Assembly: GCF_003253565.1 (NCBI RefSeq)
Contig: NZ_QKUF01000004.1
Span: 186,001 to 250,000, forward strand
Direction: 5' to 3'
Length of the DNA: 64,000 bases
Source of the DNA: Thermosporothrix hazakensis
GTDB taxonomy: Bacteria > Chloroflexota > Ktedonobacteria > Ktedonobacterales > Ktedonobacteraceae
Part shown: positions 17,038 through 28,180 of the stretch, in pieces
How the letters are laid out: every line of letters starts with the position of its first letter
Numbering within the stretch: position 1 is the first letter of the stretch
The notes under the pieces: generated by a model
Told to the model about the DNA's origin: nothing
The model's input: only the letters and a program-made list of their open reading frames with translations
Database searches by the model: none
Made by a program: the position numbers and the translations under genes

Positions 17038-18117
17038 TTACGGAATAATTCGACGGCGACGGAAGTCAGCAAAGACATCCAGAAACATGGCCTCAGTTTC
17101 AACATACTCGTGAAAACCAAATCGACGGACTTTTGATCCATCGGCAAACATATCATAATCCCATGAGAAGACAAAATCACCAAAGGTCCAGGATGACACG
17201 TCTTTATACGGGATCTTCGCCAGCCCATACTTCTCCTGCATCCGCTGCCAGAGCGGTTCTTTATCGGCCATGACGACCTGAAGCGACATCGGCAACGGCG
17301 GCGCGACTTCCAGATCAAAGAAGCGGGCAAGCTTCGGCCACATCTCGGACCAGCGGAAGAGGTCACCATTGTTGATGTTGAAGGCCTGATTGGCGCTGCG
17401 CTCATTTGTGGCCGCCCAGACCGTCGCCCGAGCAAGCAGACCGGCATCGGTCATTTCCAGCAGCGAGTGATATGCACCCGGCTTGCCAGGGAAGCGCAAT
17501 GGTATCCCGAGCTCCTTCGACAGAGACGCATAGACCGCGATCACCATCGCCAGATTCATCGGGTTGCCAAGCCCAAACCCGACGACGACCGAGGGACGAA
17601 TAGCGCTCCAGGTCCAGCGCTTACCTTTCTGCCGCGCCTCAAGGAAAAGTTGCTGATCGACGTTGAATTCTGGCGGCATGTGGAACGCATCGGTTTCGCG
17701 AGCAGGCGTCTTAAAGGGTCCCAGGTGCGCCCCGTAGACCTTGTAGCCCTGCATCAAACTGATATGCTGTAGGACAGGTGACGTTTCCTCAATGGCCTCA
17801 ACCACGTTGACCAGCATCGTCAGATTTGGTTGAACCAGCTCAGCCCAGGTTGGCTTGTCCTGATATGCGGCATAGAAGACGTGGGTAACTGTTGACAGGT
17901 CTTTCAGCTTCTCCCGGGTGTCGGCCTGATCCAGCAGGTCAACCGAGATATGTCGCACACGCTCACTCGATGAGCCACCACGGCGCGACAGACCAATAAT
18001 CTCCCAATCATCAAGCGTGCTCAGATACTGAATAAGGTTCCCACCGATCACACCCTGAGCACCGACAACCAGTGCAACTTTTCGCGTACTCTCATTTCTA
18101 GCAATAGAGTTTTCCAT
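17038..18117 (-). CDS. SDR-family reductase, PRISE-like
   Basis: A 359-residue NAD(P)-dependent atypical SDR. The N-terminal VALVVGAQGVIGGNLIQYL is the dinucleotide site. The segment HISLMQGYKVYGAHLGPFKTPARE and RWTWSAIRPSVVVGFGLGNPMN match the progesterone 5-beta-reductase/iridoid-synthase-like (PRISE) group, which reduces activated C=C bonds of enones. The physiological substrate is not predictable. It is divergent from an HxlR regulator, which is often linked to genes that respond to electrophiles, consistent with enone reduction. Confidence 0.82.
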   Translation of the reverse strand: MENSIARNESTRKVALVVGAQGVIGGNLIQYLSTLDDWEIIGLSRRGGSSSERVRHISVDLLDQADTREKLKDLSTVTHVFYAAYQDKPTWAELVQPNLTMLVNVVEAIEETSPVLQHISLMQGYKVYGAHLGPFKTPARETDAFHMPPEFNVDQQLFLEARQKGKRWTWSAIRPSVVVGFGLGNPMNLAMVIAVYASLSKELGIPLRFPGKPGAYHSLLEMTDAGLLARATVWAATNERSANQAFNINNGDLFRWSEMWPKLARFFDLEVAPPLPMSLQVVMADKEPLWQRMQEKYGLAKIPYKDVSSWTFGDFVFSWDYDMFADGSKVRRFGFHEYVETEAMFLDVFADFRRRRIIP

Positions 18118-18210
18118 TTTATATCTATTATCCTTTCCTGATGGAATTGCTTTTTCTCTTTCCCTCTGTCGAGGTTGTCCATACTATACGCTGAAATGGG
18201 AAGCCCTACA

Positions 18211-18240
18211 AGTACGCACTTTTAAGTAACCTGGGAGTAC
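18211..18240. promoter_or_regulatory. Candidate HxlR operator in the divergent promoter
   Basis: Two GTAC blocks (18212-18215 and 18237-18240) flank ACTT-TT-AAGT, an inverted repeat at 18218-18227. The block lies between the PRISE-like SDR and the HxlR gene and just upstream of the latter's probable -10 (TATAGT, near 18263). Confidence 0.4.
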
Positions 18241-18274
18241 AAAAAAGAACCGACCCTATGGTATAGTATTGAGT

Positions 18275-18670
18275 ATGGAAAGAGTGCTCGAAACATCATC
18301 ACCACACAGCGTTTTGATCGCACACTGTCCCTCGCGGCAGGTGCTTGATCTGATTGCCGACAAGTGGACGGCTCTTGTTTTCGCGCTGCTGGAAAAGCGC
18401 CCCACACGCTTCAATGAGATGCAGCGAGCCATAGAAGGCGTCTCGCATAAGATGCTGACCCAGACGCTGCGCAATCTGGAGCAACGCGGTATTATCGAAC
18501 GAAAGGTCACGTCAACCGTGCCCCCCGCCGTGGAATACTCGCTCTCGCCGCTTGGAACCACGCTCATTCCGCTGATGCGGGCGCTGCGGCAGTGGGCTGA
18601 AGAGCACATGGAGGAAGTTGAGCAGGCTCGTCAGAGCTATCAAGAGAAAGCAGGAAAGGAGCTTGTGTGA
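18275..18670 (+). CDS. HxlR-family transcriptional regulator
   Basis: About 131 residues. The HxlR winged helix is clear: CPSRQVLDLIADKWTALVFALLEKRPTRFNEMQRAIEGVSHKMLTQTLRNLEQRGIIERKV, followed by the wing (PPAVEYSLSPLGTTL). The single N-terminal cysteine before the helix is the redox/electrophile sensor position in YodB/HypR-type members. The start is ATG at 18275 or TTG at 18269; neither has a strong ribosome site. It probably represses the divergent SDR gene. Confidence 0.87.
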   Translation: MERVLETSSPHSVLIAHCPSRQVLDLIADKWTALVFALLEKRPTRFNEMQRAIEGVSHKMLTQTLRNLEQRGIIERKVTSTVPPAVEYSLSPLGTTLIPLMRALRQWAEEHMEEVEQARQSYQEKAGKELV

Positions 18671-18672
18671 AG

Positions 18673-18713
18673 CCAGATCTATCGCGCGGATGCTGCTCGT
18701 GCGATAGATCTGG
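18673..18713. terminator. Long perfect hairpin between convergent genes
   Basis: CCAGATCTATCGC (18673-18685) pairs exactly with GCGATAGATCTGG (18701-18713). It lies between the convergent HxlR and XRE-TPR genes. The following bases are only moderately T-rich. Confidence 0.75.
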
Positions 18714-18740
18714 TCCTGTCGCTTTCTTGTTGGCTTCCAG

Positions 18741-20105
18741 CTACGAACTTAACAGCAGCGTTCCCTGTGTCTGTTCCAGAAAATGCTGTACTATGGGTTC
18801 TGACGGAAAAAGTGTTACCAGTATCTGCTGGTATTCTTTAAAGCGCTGATAGAGCATCGTAGAAGCCGCATTATCAAGCAGCGTGACAGATCGCTCCGCG
18901 ATCCGCAGGCTTGCTTCCAGCTCATGTGTCCGGGCGTAGGCCTCGGCAAGCGGCATCATCGTCAACAGGCAGCGCATAATCCAGACCGGTGAGACCTGCG
19001 TTAGCGAACGTTCCAGATAGCGAATGGCCTCTGCGGGGTTGTCCAGCGACAGACTACAGCTTCCCGCGATCTGGTACCAGCGTGCCTGGTCGTACTCTTC
19101 GTTCGGCTTAAGGCGCTCGGTGATCGCAGCGGAGGCGGCCAGTTTCTCGCGGGTCTCCTCTCTGCGATGCAAGCGAGCAGCATTATACGCCCAATCGGCA
19201 AGGAGATGGGCCTTTAAGCGTACATATCTTTCGTCTTCTTCTCCATTTGACCTGATGAGCAGGTGCAGGGCAGCCTGGATATACTGAAGGGCGTCGGCAT
19301 GATTGCCGCTGGCATTGGCGACCACCGCCAGCCAATTCAAACTCTGGGCCATATTCCAGATATCGGACCCCTCAAGCGCCGCCACATGCGCCTTCATATG
19401 AGATTGATGAGCCTGACAATAGCGTCCTTGATAAAGGTACGCAGCCCCTTGTAGATTGTAGAGTGCCGCATACAGGCTTCCGCGCTGCTGCTCTGGAAGC
19501 AGCTCATGCGTTTGTTGGAGCAGCGTCAGGAGCGCCTGCGCCACCATAAACGTGTGATCCGGACGCACCTGATGCGAAAGCTGCCAGGCAACCGAAACAC
19601 TCTCACTCAGCGTTTGACAGAGCTGAATACGCTCCTTCATACTCACATGCGTCCGCCCGACAAGTGCCACCTTCTGAGCAAGTTGTGCACTATCGCCATG
19701 CAGCAACGCTCGGCGCACCTCTTCAGGCAGCGCCTGCACGCTCTGAAGAATGATCTGCAACACGTCAAGCAGCGCGTGCGGCTTCCACCCTTCATCAAGC
19801 AAGGAGGCTAACGCATATGCAGTCTGGATGAACTGTGTATCGGTTGTCTGCTCGCTTGGTTGCTGCTCTCCGGTGGGCAGCTTCGGTGAAGACTCCTCGG
19901 CCTCGATCAGACCGAGTTCGCGCGATGTCTTCCCGAAATAGCTACAGAGACGCCGCCGCGACTCCGCATTAATCGGGTACTGATGCTCAGCACGCCAGAT
20001 TGTTGCCGCTCCTACTCTGGCTTCATTAGCCAGTTGTTCAATGGTTAGATTGTGTTGATTGCGCAGAATACGAAGGGGGTGCGTCCTTGCTGCCGTCTTC
20101 TTCAT
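18741..20105 (-). CDS. XRE-type regulator with TPR-like C-terminal domain
   Basis: A 454-residue protein. The N-terminal helix-turn-helix (LRILRNQHNLTIEQLANEARVGAATIWRAEHQYPINAESRRRLCSYFG) binds DNA. Residues from about 75 to the end are alpha-helical with repeats rich in Leu/Ala pairs (for example LNWLAVVANASGNHADALQYIQAALHL, WYQIAGSCSLSLDNPAEAIRYLERSL), as in TPR-containing regulators. AAAGGAGG is eight bases before ATG. It is divergent from the GH5 cellulase and may regulate the GH5-GH6 unit. Target and ligand are unknown. Confidence 0.85.
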   Translation of the reverse strand: MKKTAARTHPLRILRNQHNLTIEQLANEARVGAATIWRAEHQYPINAESRRRLCSYFGKTSRELGLIEAEESSPKLPTGEQQPSEQTTDTQFIQTAYALASLLDEGWKPHALLDVLQIILQSVQALPEEVRRALLHGDSAQLAQKVALVGRTHVSMKERIQLCQTLSESVSVAWQLSHQVRPDHTFMVAQALLTLLQQTHELLPEQQRGSLYAALYNLQGAAYLYQGRYCQAHQSHMKAHVAALEGSDIWNMAQSLNWLAVVANASGNHADALQYIQAALHLLIRSNGEEDERYVRLKAHLLADWAYNAARLHRREETREKLAASAAITERLKPNEEYDQARWYQIAGSCSLSLDNPAEAIRYLERSLTQVSPVWIMRCLLTMMPLAEAYARTHELEASLRIAERSVTLLDNAASTMLYQRFKEYQQILVTLFPSEPIVQHFLEQTQGTLLLSS

Positions 20106-20187
20106 CGGAAGTTCCTCCTTTTACCTTGTATTTCATTGTACCTGAAAAAGAGCGCGTTTTCTATCGTCTGACTGCCATTTGCAAAAA

Positions 20188-20218
20188 GATGACGAGCATC
20201 TGACGAGAATCTGACGAG
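20188..20218. promoter_or_regulatory. Triple 11-bp direct repeat upstream of GH5
   Basis: TGACGAG occurs at 20190, 20201 and 20212, exactly 11 bp apart, in the 293-bp gap between the XRE-TPR gene and the GH5 gene. The first copy reads GATGACGAG, close to the GATGACA pair at 39845-39862. This is the geometry of an activator or response-regulator array. Confidence 0.5.
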
Positions 20219-20386
20219 TTTCCTCTTTTCTCTAGTTCGCTGCTTGTGGTAAGGCGTGTTGAAAAAAAATGAACGAGCAGAAACGCTTTTCTTCTGTTTT
20301 TCATCAATGGCAGCGAAACGCTTGTGATACAAGCTTCCCTATGGTATAGACACAAATAGCAAGCTACTATAGCAGGTTCTTGCTAG

Positions 20387-22102
<1,716 letters not shown>

Positions 22103-22108
22103 GACACC

Positions 22109-22136
22109 TGCCGGGGGCACATTGGTGTTCCCGGCA
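22109..22136 (+). terminator. Stem-loop between GH5 and GH6
   Basis: TGCCGGG (22109-22115) pairs with CCCGGCA (22130-22136) with weaker inner pairing. No T-run follows, so partial termination or mRNA stabilisation between the two cellulase genes is possible. Confidence 0.45.
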
Positions 22137-22278
22137 CTGACCAGAATTTGACTAATAAGTGCTCATTTTTCCACTTGTCTTTCATTCCTGCCCCTTCTAC
22201 ACTTGTGAGTGGATAGAAGGAACTATCCGCGGTCACAGTGCCATGCAGTACGAGTTTTCACTGAAGGAGATGTTCTTT

Positions 22279-24135
22279 ATGGACCATGATCCAGAAAACA
22301 GGCGACGCCTCAGACGAGGGGTGCGCGGCCTGGCACTCTTCATGATCCCGCTGCTACTGGTAACAGGAAGTCTGTTTTCCAGTACGCAGGCCATTCGCGC
22401 GGCGTCCTACTGTCAGGTGACGTACACCGTTACCAACCAGTGGCCCGGCGGCTTCGGCGCGAATATCGTCATCAAAAATATCAGCTCTTCAGCCTGGTCA
22501 AGCTGGCAGCTCACCTTTAAGTTCCCCGATAGTGGGCAGCGTGTCTCGCAGGGCTGGAATGGCGACTTCTCCCAGAGCGGGCAGAATGTCACTGTGAAGA
22601 ATTTGAGCTGGAACGGGAATGTTGCGGCGAACGGCACCGTGAACCCCGGCTTCAATGGCACCTTTGGAGCGAGCAACCCTGTCCCGACAGAGTTTGCTGT
22701 CAATGGCAATACCTGCGGTGCAACAGGTAATCCGACACCCACGCCGACCAACACACCTGGAACCCCGACACCGACTAATACGCCCGGAACCCCGACGCCG
22801 ACAAGCACTCCCGTTACTCCAACCCCGACGCCACCACCTTCGGGCGAACGCGTCGATAACCCCTACCTGGGCGCCGTGGGCTATATCAACCCCGATTACG
22901 CGGCAGAGGTCCGTGACGCGGCCAGTAAAGTAGGCGGAACGCTCGGTCAGCAGATGGCAAAGGTCGCCAATTATCCTACCGCTGTCTGGCTTGATCGCAT
23001 CGCGGCAATCACCGGCGGTCCCGGCGTGACTCGCACCCTTGCCGGTCACCTTGATGCCGCACTGGAACAGGCAAGTAACAGCACACTTCCTGTTGTCATC
23101 ACGATTGTTGTCTATGATCTGCCAAACCGTGACTGTGCGGCCCTTGCTTCCAATGGTGAGCTGCTTGTGGCTCAAGACGGCCTGAATAAGTACAAATCGC
23201 AATATATCGATCCTCTGGCCGCTACACTGAGCCAGTCGAAGTACAGCAAGCTGCGCATCGTTGCGATTATCGAGCCCGACTCACTCCCGAATCTGGTTAC
23301 GAACCTCAGTATGGCAAAATGTGCCGAGGCCAATTCCAGTGGCGCGTATGTCAAAGGCATCCAGTATGCGCTGAATAAGCTGTACGCGATCCCCAACGTG
23401 TACAACTATATCGATATCGCACACTCTGGCTGGCTCGGTTGGAGCAGCAACTTTGGTCCCGCTGCTGATCTGATTGCCTCGACAGTGAAGGGCACCGATG
23501 CAGGCGTGAACAGCGTCGCGGGCTTTATCAGCAATACCGCGAACTACACGCCGACCACCGAGCCCTACATGACGGCAAACCAGAATATCAACGGGCAGCC
23601 TGTGCGCTCGGCGAACTTCTATCAGTGGAACGACTACATTGATGAGGCTTCGTATGGAACCGCGATGCGCAACGCGTTTATCAGTCGTGGCTTCCCGAAT
23701 ACGATTGGCATGCTGATCGATACCTCTCGCAACGGTTGGGGCGGCTCTGGACCGCAGGGTTCACGACCGACCGGCCCGAGTAGCTCAACCGATCTCAACA
23801 CCTTCGTCAATCAGTCCAAGATTGACCGCCGCGTCCATCGAGGCAATTGGTGCAACCAGTATGGCGGCATCGGCGCTCGTCCTCAGGCGAATCCGGCCCC
23901 CGGCTTTGATGCCTATGTGTGGATCAAACCGCCCGGTGAGTCCGACGGTGCAAGCCAGCCAGTCGATAACGACGAAGGGAAAGGCTTTGATCGCATGTGT
24001 GACCCGACCTATCATGGCAGCCAGCAGGCAAACGGCGGCAATCTGACCGAGGCCATGCCGAACGCTCCGTTAGCCGGACACTGGTTCGAGGATGCCTTTG
24101 AGCTCCTGGTCAAGAATGCATATCCTGCGCTGTAA
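22279..24135 (+). CDS. Secreted CBM2-GH6 cellulase (cellobiohydrolase type)
   Basis: A 618-residue enzyme. The signal peptide ends near RAA-SYC. An N-terminal CBM2 follows (CQVTYTVTNQWPGGFGANIVIKN ... NGNTC), then repeated TPTPTNTPG linkers, then a GH6 domain of about 440 residues. GH6 marks are AVWLDRIAAITG, the general acid region VAIIEPDSLPNLV, HSGWLGWSSN, WNDYIDEASYG and AYVWIKPPGESDGAS. The large domain with extra loops is closer to bacterial exo-acting Cel6 enzymes than to small endoglucanases, so cellobiose release from the non-reducing end is likely. The start at 22279 has AAGGAG nine bases upstream; earlier in-frame ATGs do not give a signal peptide at the N-terminus. Confidence 0.93.
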   Translation: MDHDPENRRRLRRGVRGLALFMIPLLLVTGSLFSSTQAIRAASYCQVTYTVTNQWPGGFGANIVIKNISSSAWSSWQLTFKFPDSGQRVSQGWNGDFSQSGQNVTVKNLSWNGNVAANGTVNPGFNGTFGASNPVPTEFAVNGNTCGATGNPTPTPTNTPGTPTPTNTPGTPTPTSTPVTPTPTPPPSGERVDNPYLGAVGYINPDYAAEVRDAASKVGGTLGQQMAKVANYPTAVWLDRIAAITGGPGVTRTLAGHLDAALEQASNSTLPVVITIVVYDLPNRDCAALASNGELLVAQDGLNKYKSQYIDPLAATLSQSKYSKLRIVAIIEPDSLPNLVTNLSMAKCAEANSSGAYVKGIQYALNKLYAIPNVYNYIDIAHSGWLGWSSNFGPAADLIASTVKGTDAGVNSVAGFISNTANYTPTTEPYMTANQNINGQPVRSANFYQWNDYIDEASYGTAMRNAFISRGFPNTIGMLIDTSRNGWGGSGPQGSRPTGPSSSTDLNTFVNQSKIDRRVHRGNWCNQYGGIGARPQANPAPGFDAYVWIKPPGESDGASQPVDNDEGKGFDRMCDPTYHGSQQANGGNLTEAMPNAPLAGHWFEDAFELLVKNAYPAL

Positions 24136-24162
24136 AGCTCGTTTCATCACATGGTGTGCCTG

Positions 24163-24194
24163 GCGGGAGGACCAATCGGTTCCCCCGCTTTTTT
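24163..24194 (+). terminator. Terminator of the GH5-GH6 unit
   Basis: GCGGGAGGACC and GGTTCCCCCGC pair with two mismatches around AATC and run into TTTTTT. It also lies at the end of the convergent membrane-protein gene. Confidence 0.75.
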
Positions 24195-24195
24195 A

Positions 24196-27100
24196 TCACT
24201 TGAGCCGCTGCCAGACTCTCGCCACCCGATGACGCGCCAGGCTGAGCGCGGTCGCCAGCATTACCAGCAAGCCACCAAACAGCAGCAACGCCAGCGAGAG
24301 CGGCAATCCCGTTGAAGGCAGGAACAGGGTATAGATCGCGCTGACAACAACCAGCGCCGCCCCGGCCAGGACGAAGATTCGCGTGCGCATGATCAGACCG
24401 AGCAGGAAGAGCGCCAGCGCCTCGCCCGCCAGCATCAGCGTTGGCTGAAGGTTTGCCTCACTGATACTGAGCCAGAGCATCGGCATCAACAGCAGCAGCG
24501 ACCCGAGCACGGCACTTCCCTGCGCGTACCGACGATAGTGAGGAATCGTGTGATCCCGCATGAGCACCGGTGTCATGATGATGAAGCAGAGCGCCGGCGC
24601 AAGCGTCAACAGGCCGGGATGACTCTGACCAAGCGCGTACAGCTCCCAGGTAAAGCTGAGGGCAACCAGGATTCCAGCTCCGTAGATGCACCCATGCTGC
24701 CAGAGCGGCCTGTTGAGAAGGCGGCCACACCAGAAAAGGAGCAGCGCCAGCAGCAAGAGCGAGCATGCCCCCGTATGCGTCAACGGCGCGTATGGCCAGA
24801 TACCCCGTACCAGACAGAAACCGACCACACCACACTGAACCAGCAAACCAGACACAAGATGAAATGCCTTTGGTGACACAGGGCATATCACCGCCGGCCT
24901 GCGCACCCAGAGCCGATGAGAAGCAAACAGCAAGACAGCTATCAGGTTGCAGGCGAACACCTGCTGCCAGAGCGCCCAGGGAAGAAGTGACACAAGTCGC
25001 AAGCTCAGCACAAAAGGCAGGAGCAACAATACAGGTATACGCTCGAACAGCACCACCCCGATGGTCAACGCGCCACAGAGGCCAAGCGCCAGCAGGATCG
25101 GACCGTGCAGCACAGGCGTCATGTAGCTGGACCAGAAAAGCAGGCCTATTGCCAGTCCCATCGTGACATACAGCGCCCAGTTCCATTGATAGCGCTTCAG
25201 ACCCGGCTCTTCCTCGTTGCGTCGTACATATCCGCAGAGCATTCCGAGCAGTCCCGCACCCACGGCAATACTAGTCAACCAGAGGATTGCAGACAGATCA
25301 AACGCAGCAAAGCGCGCATGTGGGATCGTCTGATACAGGCTATATGCTGTAAACAGCAGTACAGCGGGCATAAAAGTCGGCTTCCGCTTCAGCCACAGGA
25401 CACCAAAAATCAGCGACGCATAGAGGAGATGCACCGCCGGGGGCCACGGCAGTCCATACATCAGCAGGCCCGCGATACAGGCCGTCATAAAGCCGGGCGT
25501 GGAAAACTGCTTCAGGCGCTCAAACCGCCCACAGAGCAGCCCCAGGCCAAACAGGCCAAACGCAAGCACCGGGGCATAGTAGATGTAGCCAGGCGCCAGC
25601 GCGTTCCAGGCCGCGAGGAGAGCAGCCAGACAGGCCAGCCAGAACATACCACTGTCGATCAAACCAGCAACGCTACAGACCAGCGCAAAGCCAACCAGCG
25701 CCCAGAAGCCGACCGGACTGCTTAACGGCAGCAACCACATGCATAAAACAGCAGCCCAGTAGAACGGGAACGCGTAACGCTTTCGAGACAGCAACAGACG
25801 CGGAACCAGCCCACACAGCACGATAGCATGCGGCAACCAGACAATTACTGGAGGCGCTTTGATCAGCCCCATCGTCACAAATCCGATACTCATCAGCAGC
25901 CACCACGCCTCATCCGCCATCAAAGCCGCACCATACCAGATCACCGCAAGCGCAAGCAGGGCATACGCTGCCGGAAATGGCAGAGGAAACCATATCAGGC
26001 TGACTCCATATACTACCGCAAGCAACCACAGCGGCCAGAGCCACCCGCATGCGTCCTCCTGTTTCAGTCTCCGCACAACGACAGCAAGCAGCGGCAGCCC
26101 GCCCGCGAGCAGAAAGGCCACCAGTGCATACGCGGGCAGATACACCAGCGCAAGCAGTCCGAATAGCAATGTAAAACCCAGAAGCGCTTGACGTCGCTGG
26201 TAGAGCGCCATCACATAGACCAATCCAGCGAAGAGGAGCAACTGCAAGAGCATCATATCTCTATTTGAGATAGCGCTGATAACAAATGTCCCCACCGCAT
26301 ACAGCACCGTCAGCAGTTCCAGTGCTTGCGCATAGGGTGCACTTACCAGCTTCCGCACAAGTACGCTTGCCAGCAGAGACGCCAGCGTCAGTCCGAGCAG
26401 AAAACCGATTGGGTTGACAGCCAGCCGGATCAGAGCAACGCTTACCAGCCAGTGCAGCAGCAGGCCACCAGGCACAAGCAGCCAGACAAACGCCTGCTCT
26501 CTCGGCACCCGCTGGAACCCGGTTCGCCTGAACATCAGCGCGAGCAGCGCCACAAGCCCCACCACCACAAGTGCAAGCTCTATGGGCGTGCTCTCCATCG
26601 AGAGGCCAAAGCGGCAACGCATGGTATGGCAGAGCAACTCGAGCAGCAGAACCGGGCGGCTGAGCACGGGACAGAGCAGAATCAGAAGCAGCGCGAGGAT
26701 CTCCAACTGCTTTACAAGCTCCTTCTCCAGCCGTCCCCGGAATACCAGCAGCACAAACAGCAGCGCACAGCTCATAAACATAAGCTCAAACCCCGCCTTG
26801 TCCAGTCGAAAGGCAGACGCTCCCAGCAGGGCGGACAGCAGGAACAGACCAGGCAGGAAATGCCGCCAGAATGGCCGTTGTCGGGCATAGCACCAGAGCC
26901 AGATGAACAGCACCACCGCCTGCACAGGACTGGAAAACCTATCAAACGTTCTTCCGACTTCGATAGCTGATAGCGTGAAGAGTTGAAAGACAAAGGACAG
27001 GCTCACCGCACAGAGTATTGCACAGAAGTAGGAATAGAGCCGAAGCGGCTCCTCAACAGGCTGGAAGCGGCTCTCTTTCCCTACGTGACGCGCAATCAGC

Positions 27101-27939
27101 AACGCGCATACCGCAAGCAGCGTCAATCCGCATGGATACCAGCACCACGTGAGCTGAAGCGCTCGCATAGTTGCCACTTCGGTGATCACCAGCGCTACCA
27201 CCATGAGATAACCAAACAGCTTGTAGCGCTGATAGACCGCCAGCGCCCCATAGGTCAACGCGCCATAAAGGGCCGCCAATGCAATCTCAACATCGGTCGA
27301 CATGGTCAACGACGAATTCACAACCAGCCGAAACCCTGCATAGCCAGCCAATGGCAACAATAACGCGAAAATGGCGGTGTAGATGATTGAGATGAGCCGA
27401 AAACTGCGAAATCGATACGATATGATGCCGATACAGCCAAAAACAAGATGTACTCCCACCAGCACCAGAAAAGCCTGTAAGAGATCTGGTGTCGTGATAA
27501 CAAAGCTTAAAGAGCCAAGTAAGAGCAAACAGGCACCAAGCGCCGCGACAATAGTAATCGTCTGATCGGCAAAGAATGTCCCCGGCGAGAAGAGCCGCTT
27601 CGGCTGCTCGCTCTCTTTGTGAACCTCCACGACGGGCTTTGGCGCAGGCGGCTTTGGCGCCTCCACCTTCACCGCTGGCTTGACGGGCTTCGGTTGCATC
27701 GCGGCTGCGGTCAGGTGATCCAGCCACTCGACTCGCACCTGAGAGCGCCGTACAAGCTGCTCTACAGTGAGCTGCCACCCCTGAAAGTTCCCCACACGGT
27801 GCAGGTCACGCAGGACAGCCTTCAGGTAGCGCTGCTCTTCCGGGATGAAGACGGGATAGCCGCACTGCTGGCAGGCCGGTCCCTTCCGGGGGTCCACCGC
27901 ATATCCGCAAACGGCACAGTGAGAAACATATGGAAACAT
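24196..27939 (-). CDS. Giant multi-pass membrane protein with N-terminal zinc ribbon
   Basis: About 1247 residues. The N-terminus has a zinc-ribbon pattern (HCAVCGYAVDPRKGPACQQCGYPVF), then a helical segment and a Pro/Lys-rich linker (PKPVKPAVKVEAPKPPAPKP). From about residue 130 to the end it consists of hydrophobic helices with very short loops, well over 30 by eye. The start at 27939 has AAGGAG six bases upstream; an upstream in-frame ATG is less likely. The architecture recalls DUF2157/DUF2339-type proteins of unknown function, but I cannot assign it firmly. It stands alone, convergent with the GH6 gene and divergent from a MarR gene. Confidence 0.75.
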   Translation of the reverse strand: MFPYVSHCAVCGYAVDPRKGPACQQCGYPVFIPEEQRYLKAVLRDLHRVGNFQGWQLTVEQLVRRSQVRVEWLDHLTAAAMQPKPVKPAVKVEAPKPPAPKPVVEVHKESEQPKRLFSPGTFFADQTITIVAALGACLLLLGSLSFVITTPDLLQAFLVLVGVHLVFGCIGIISYRFRSFRLISIIYTAIFALLLPLAGYAGFRLVVNSSLTMSTDVEIALAALYGALTYGALAVYQRYKLFGYLMVVALVITEVATMRALQLTWCWYPCGLTLLAVCALLIARHVGKESRFQPVEEPLRLYSYFCAILCAVSLSFVFQLFTLSAIEVGRTFDRFSSPVQAVVLFIWLWCYARQRPFWRHFLPGLFLLSALLGASAFRLDKAGFELMFMSCALLFVLLVFRGRLEKELVKQLEILALLLILLCPVLSRPVLLLELLCHTMRCRFGLSMESTPIELALVVVGLVALLALMFRRTGFQRVPREQAFVWLLVPGGLLLHWLVSVALIRLAVNPIGFLLGLTLASLLASVLVRKLVSAPYAQALELLTVLYAVGTFVISAISNRDMMLLQLLLFAGLVYVMALYQRRQALLGFTLLFGLLALVYLPAYALVAFLLAGGLPLLAVVVRRLKQEDACGWLWPLWLLAVVYGVSLIWFPLPFPAAYALLALAVIWYGAALMADEAWWLLMSIGFVTMGLIKAPPVIVWLPHAIVLCGLVPRLLLSRKRYAFPFYWAAVLCMWLLPLSSPVGFWALVGFALVCSVAGLIDSGMFWLACLAALLAAWNALAPGYIYYAPVLAFGLFGLGLLCGRFERLKQFSTPGFMTACIAGLLMYGLPWPPAVHLLYASLIFGVLWLKRKPTFMPAVLLFTAYSLYQTIPHARFAAFDLSAILWLTSIAVGAGLLGMLCGYVRRNEEEPGLKRYQWNWALYVTMGLAIGLLFWSSYMTPVLHGPILLALGLCGALTIGVVLFERIPVLLLLPFVLSLRLVSLLPWALWQQVFACNLIAVLLFASHRLWVRRPAVICPVSPKAFHLVSGLLVQCGVVGFCLVRGIWPYAPLTHTGACSLLLLALLLFWCGRLLNRPLWQHGCIYGAGILVALSFTWELYALGQSHPGLLTLAPALCFIIMTPVLMRDHTIPHYRRYAQGSAVLGSLLLLMPMLWLSISEANLQPTLMLAGEALALFLLGLIMRTRIFVLAGAALVVVSAIYTLFLPSTGLPLSLALLLFGGLLVMLATALSLARHRVARVWQRLK

Positions 27940-28104
27940 AGGACGCTCCTTGTCGGAGTTCAATACGCATTTCTCCCCAAGTATAGAAGAATACTCATCC
28001 ACAAAAAGAGGGTCATATGTCCCATTTCATCGGACCGAAACAGAGGGCAGGACTGAATCATCCATGCCTTTTTGTTTCCGGTGAAAAAGTCGAAAACAAA
28101 ACAG

Positions 28105-28134
28105 TTGACAAACAAACTATTTTTCCGCTATACT
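28105..28134 (+). promoter_or_regulatory. Promoter of the first MarR gene
   Basis: TTGACA (28105-28110) and TATACT (28129-28134) with an 18-bp spacer. AGTT at 28103-28106 and AACT at 28115-28118 form an imperfect inverted repeat over the -35, a possible autoregulatory site. Confidence 0.6.
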
Positions 28135-28180
28135 TTTCCACAGAACAGTGAGTATCTCTATCACGGGGAAAGAGAGCACA

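Noticed and set aside
24538-26970. Long plus-strand ORFs opposite the giant membrane protein
   Set aside because: They are antisense shadows: Gln/Arg/Pro-rich, without motifs or ribosome sites, opposite a strongly hydrophobic reading frame.
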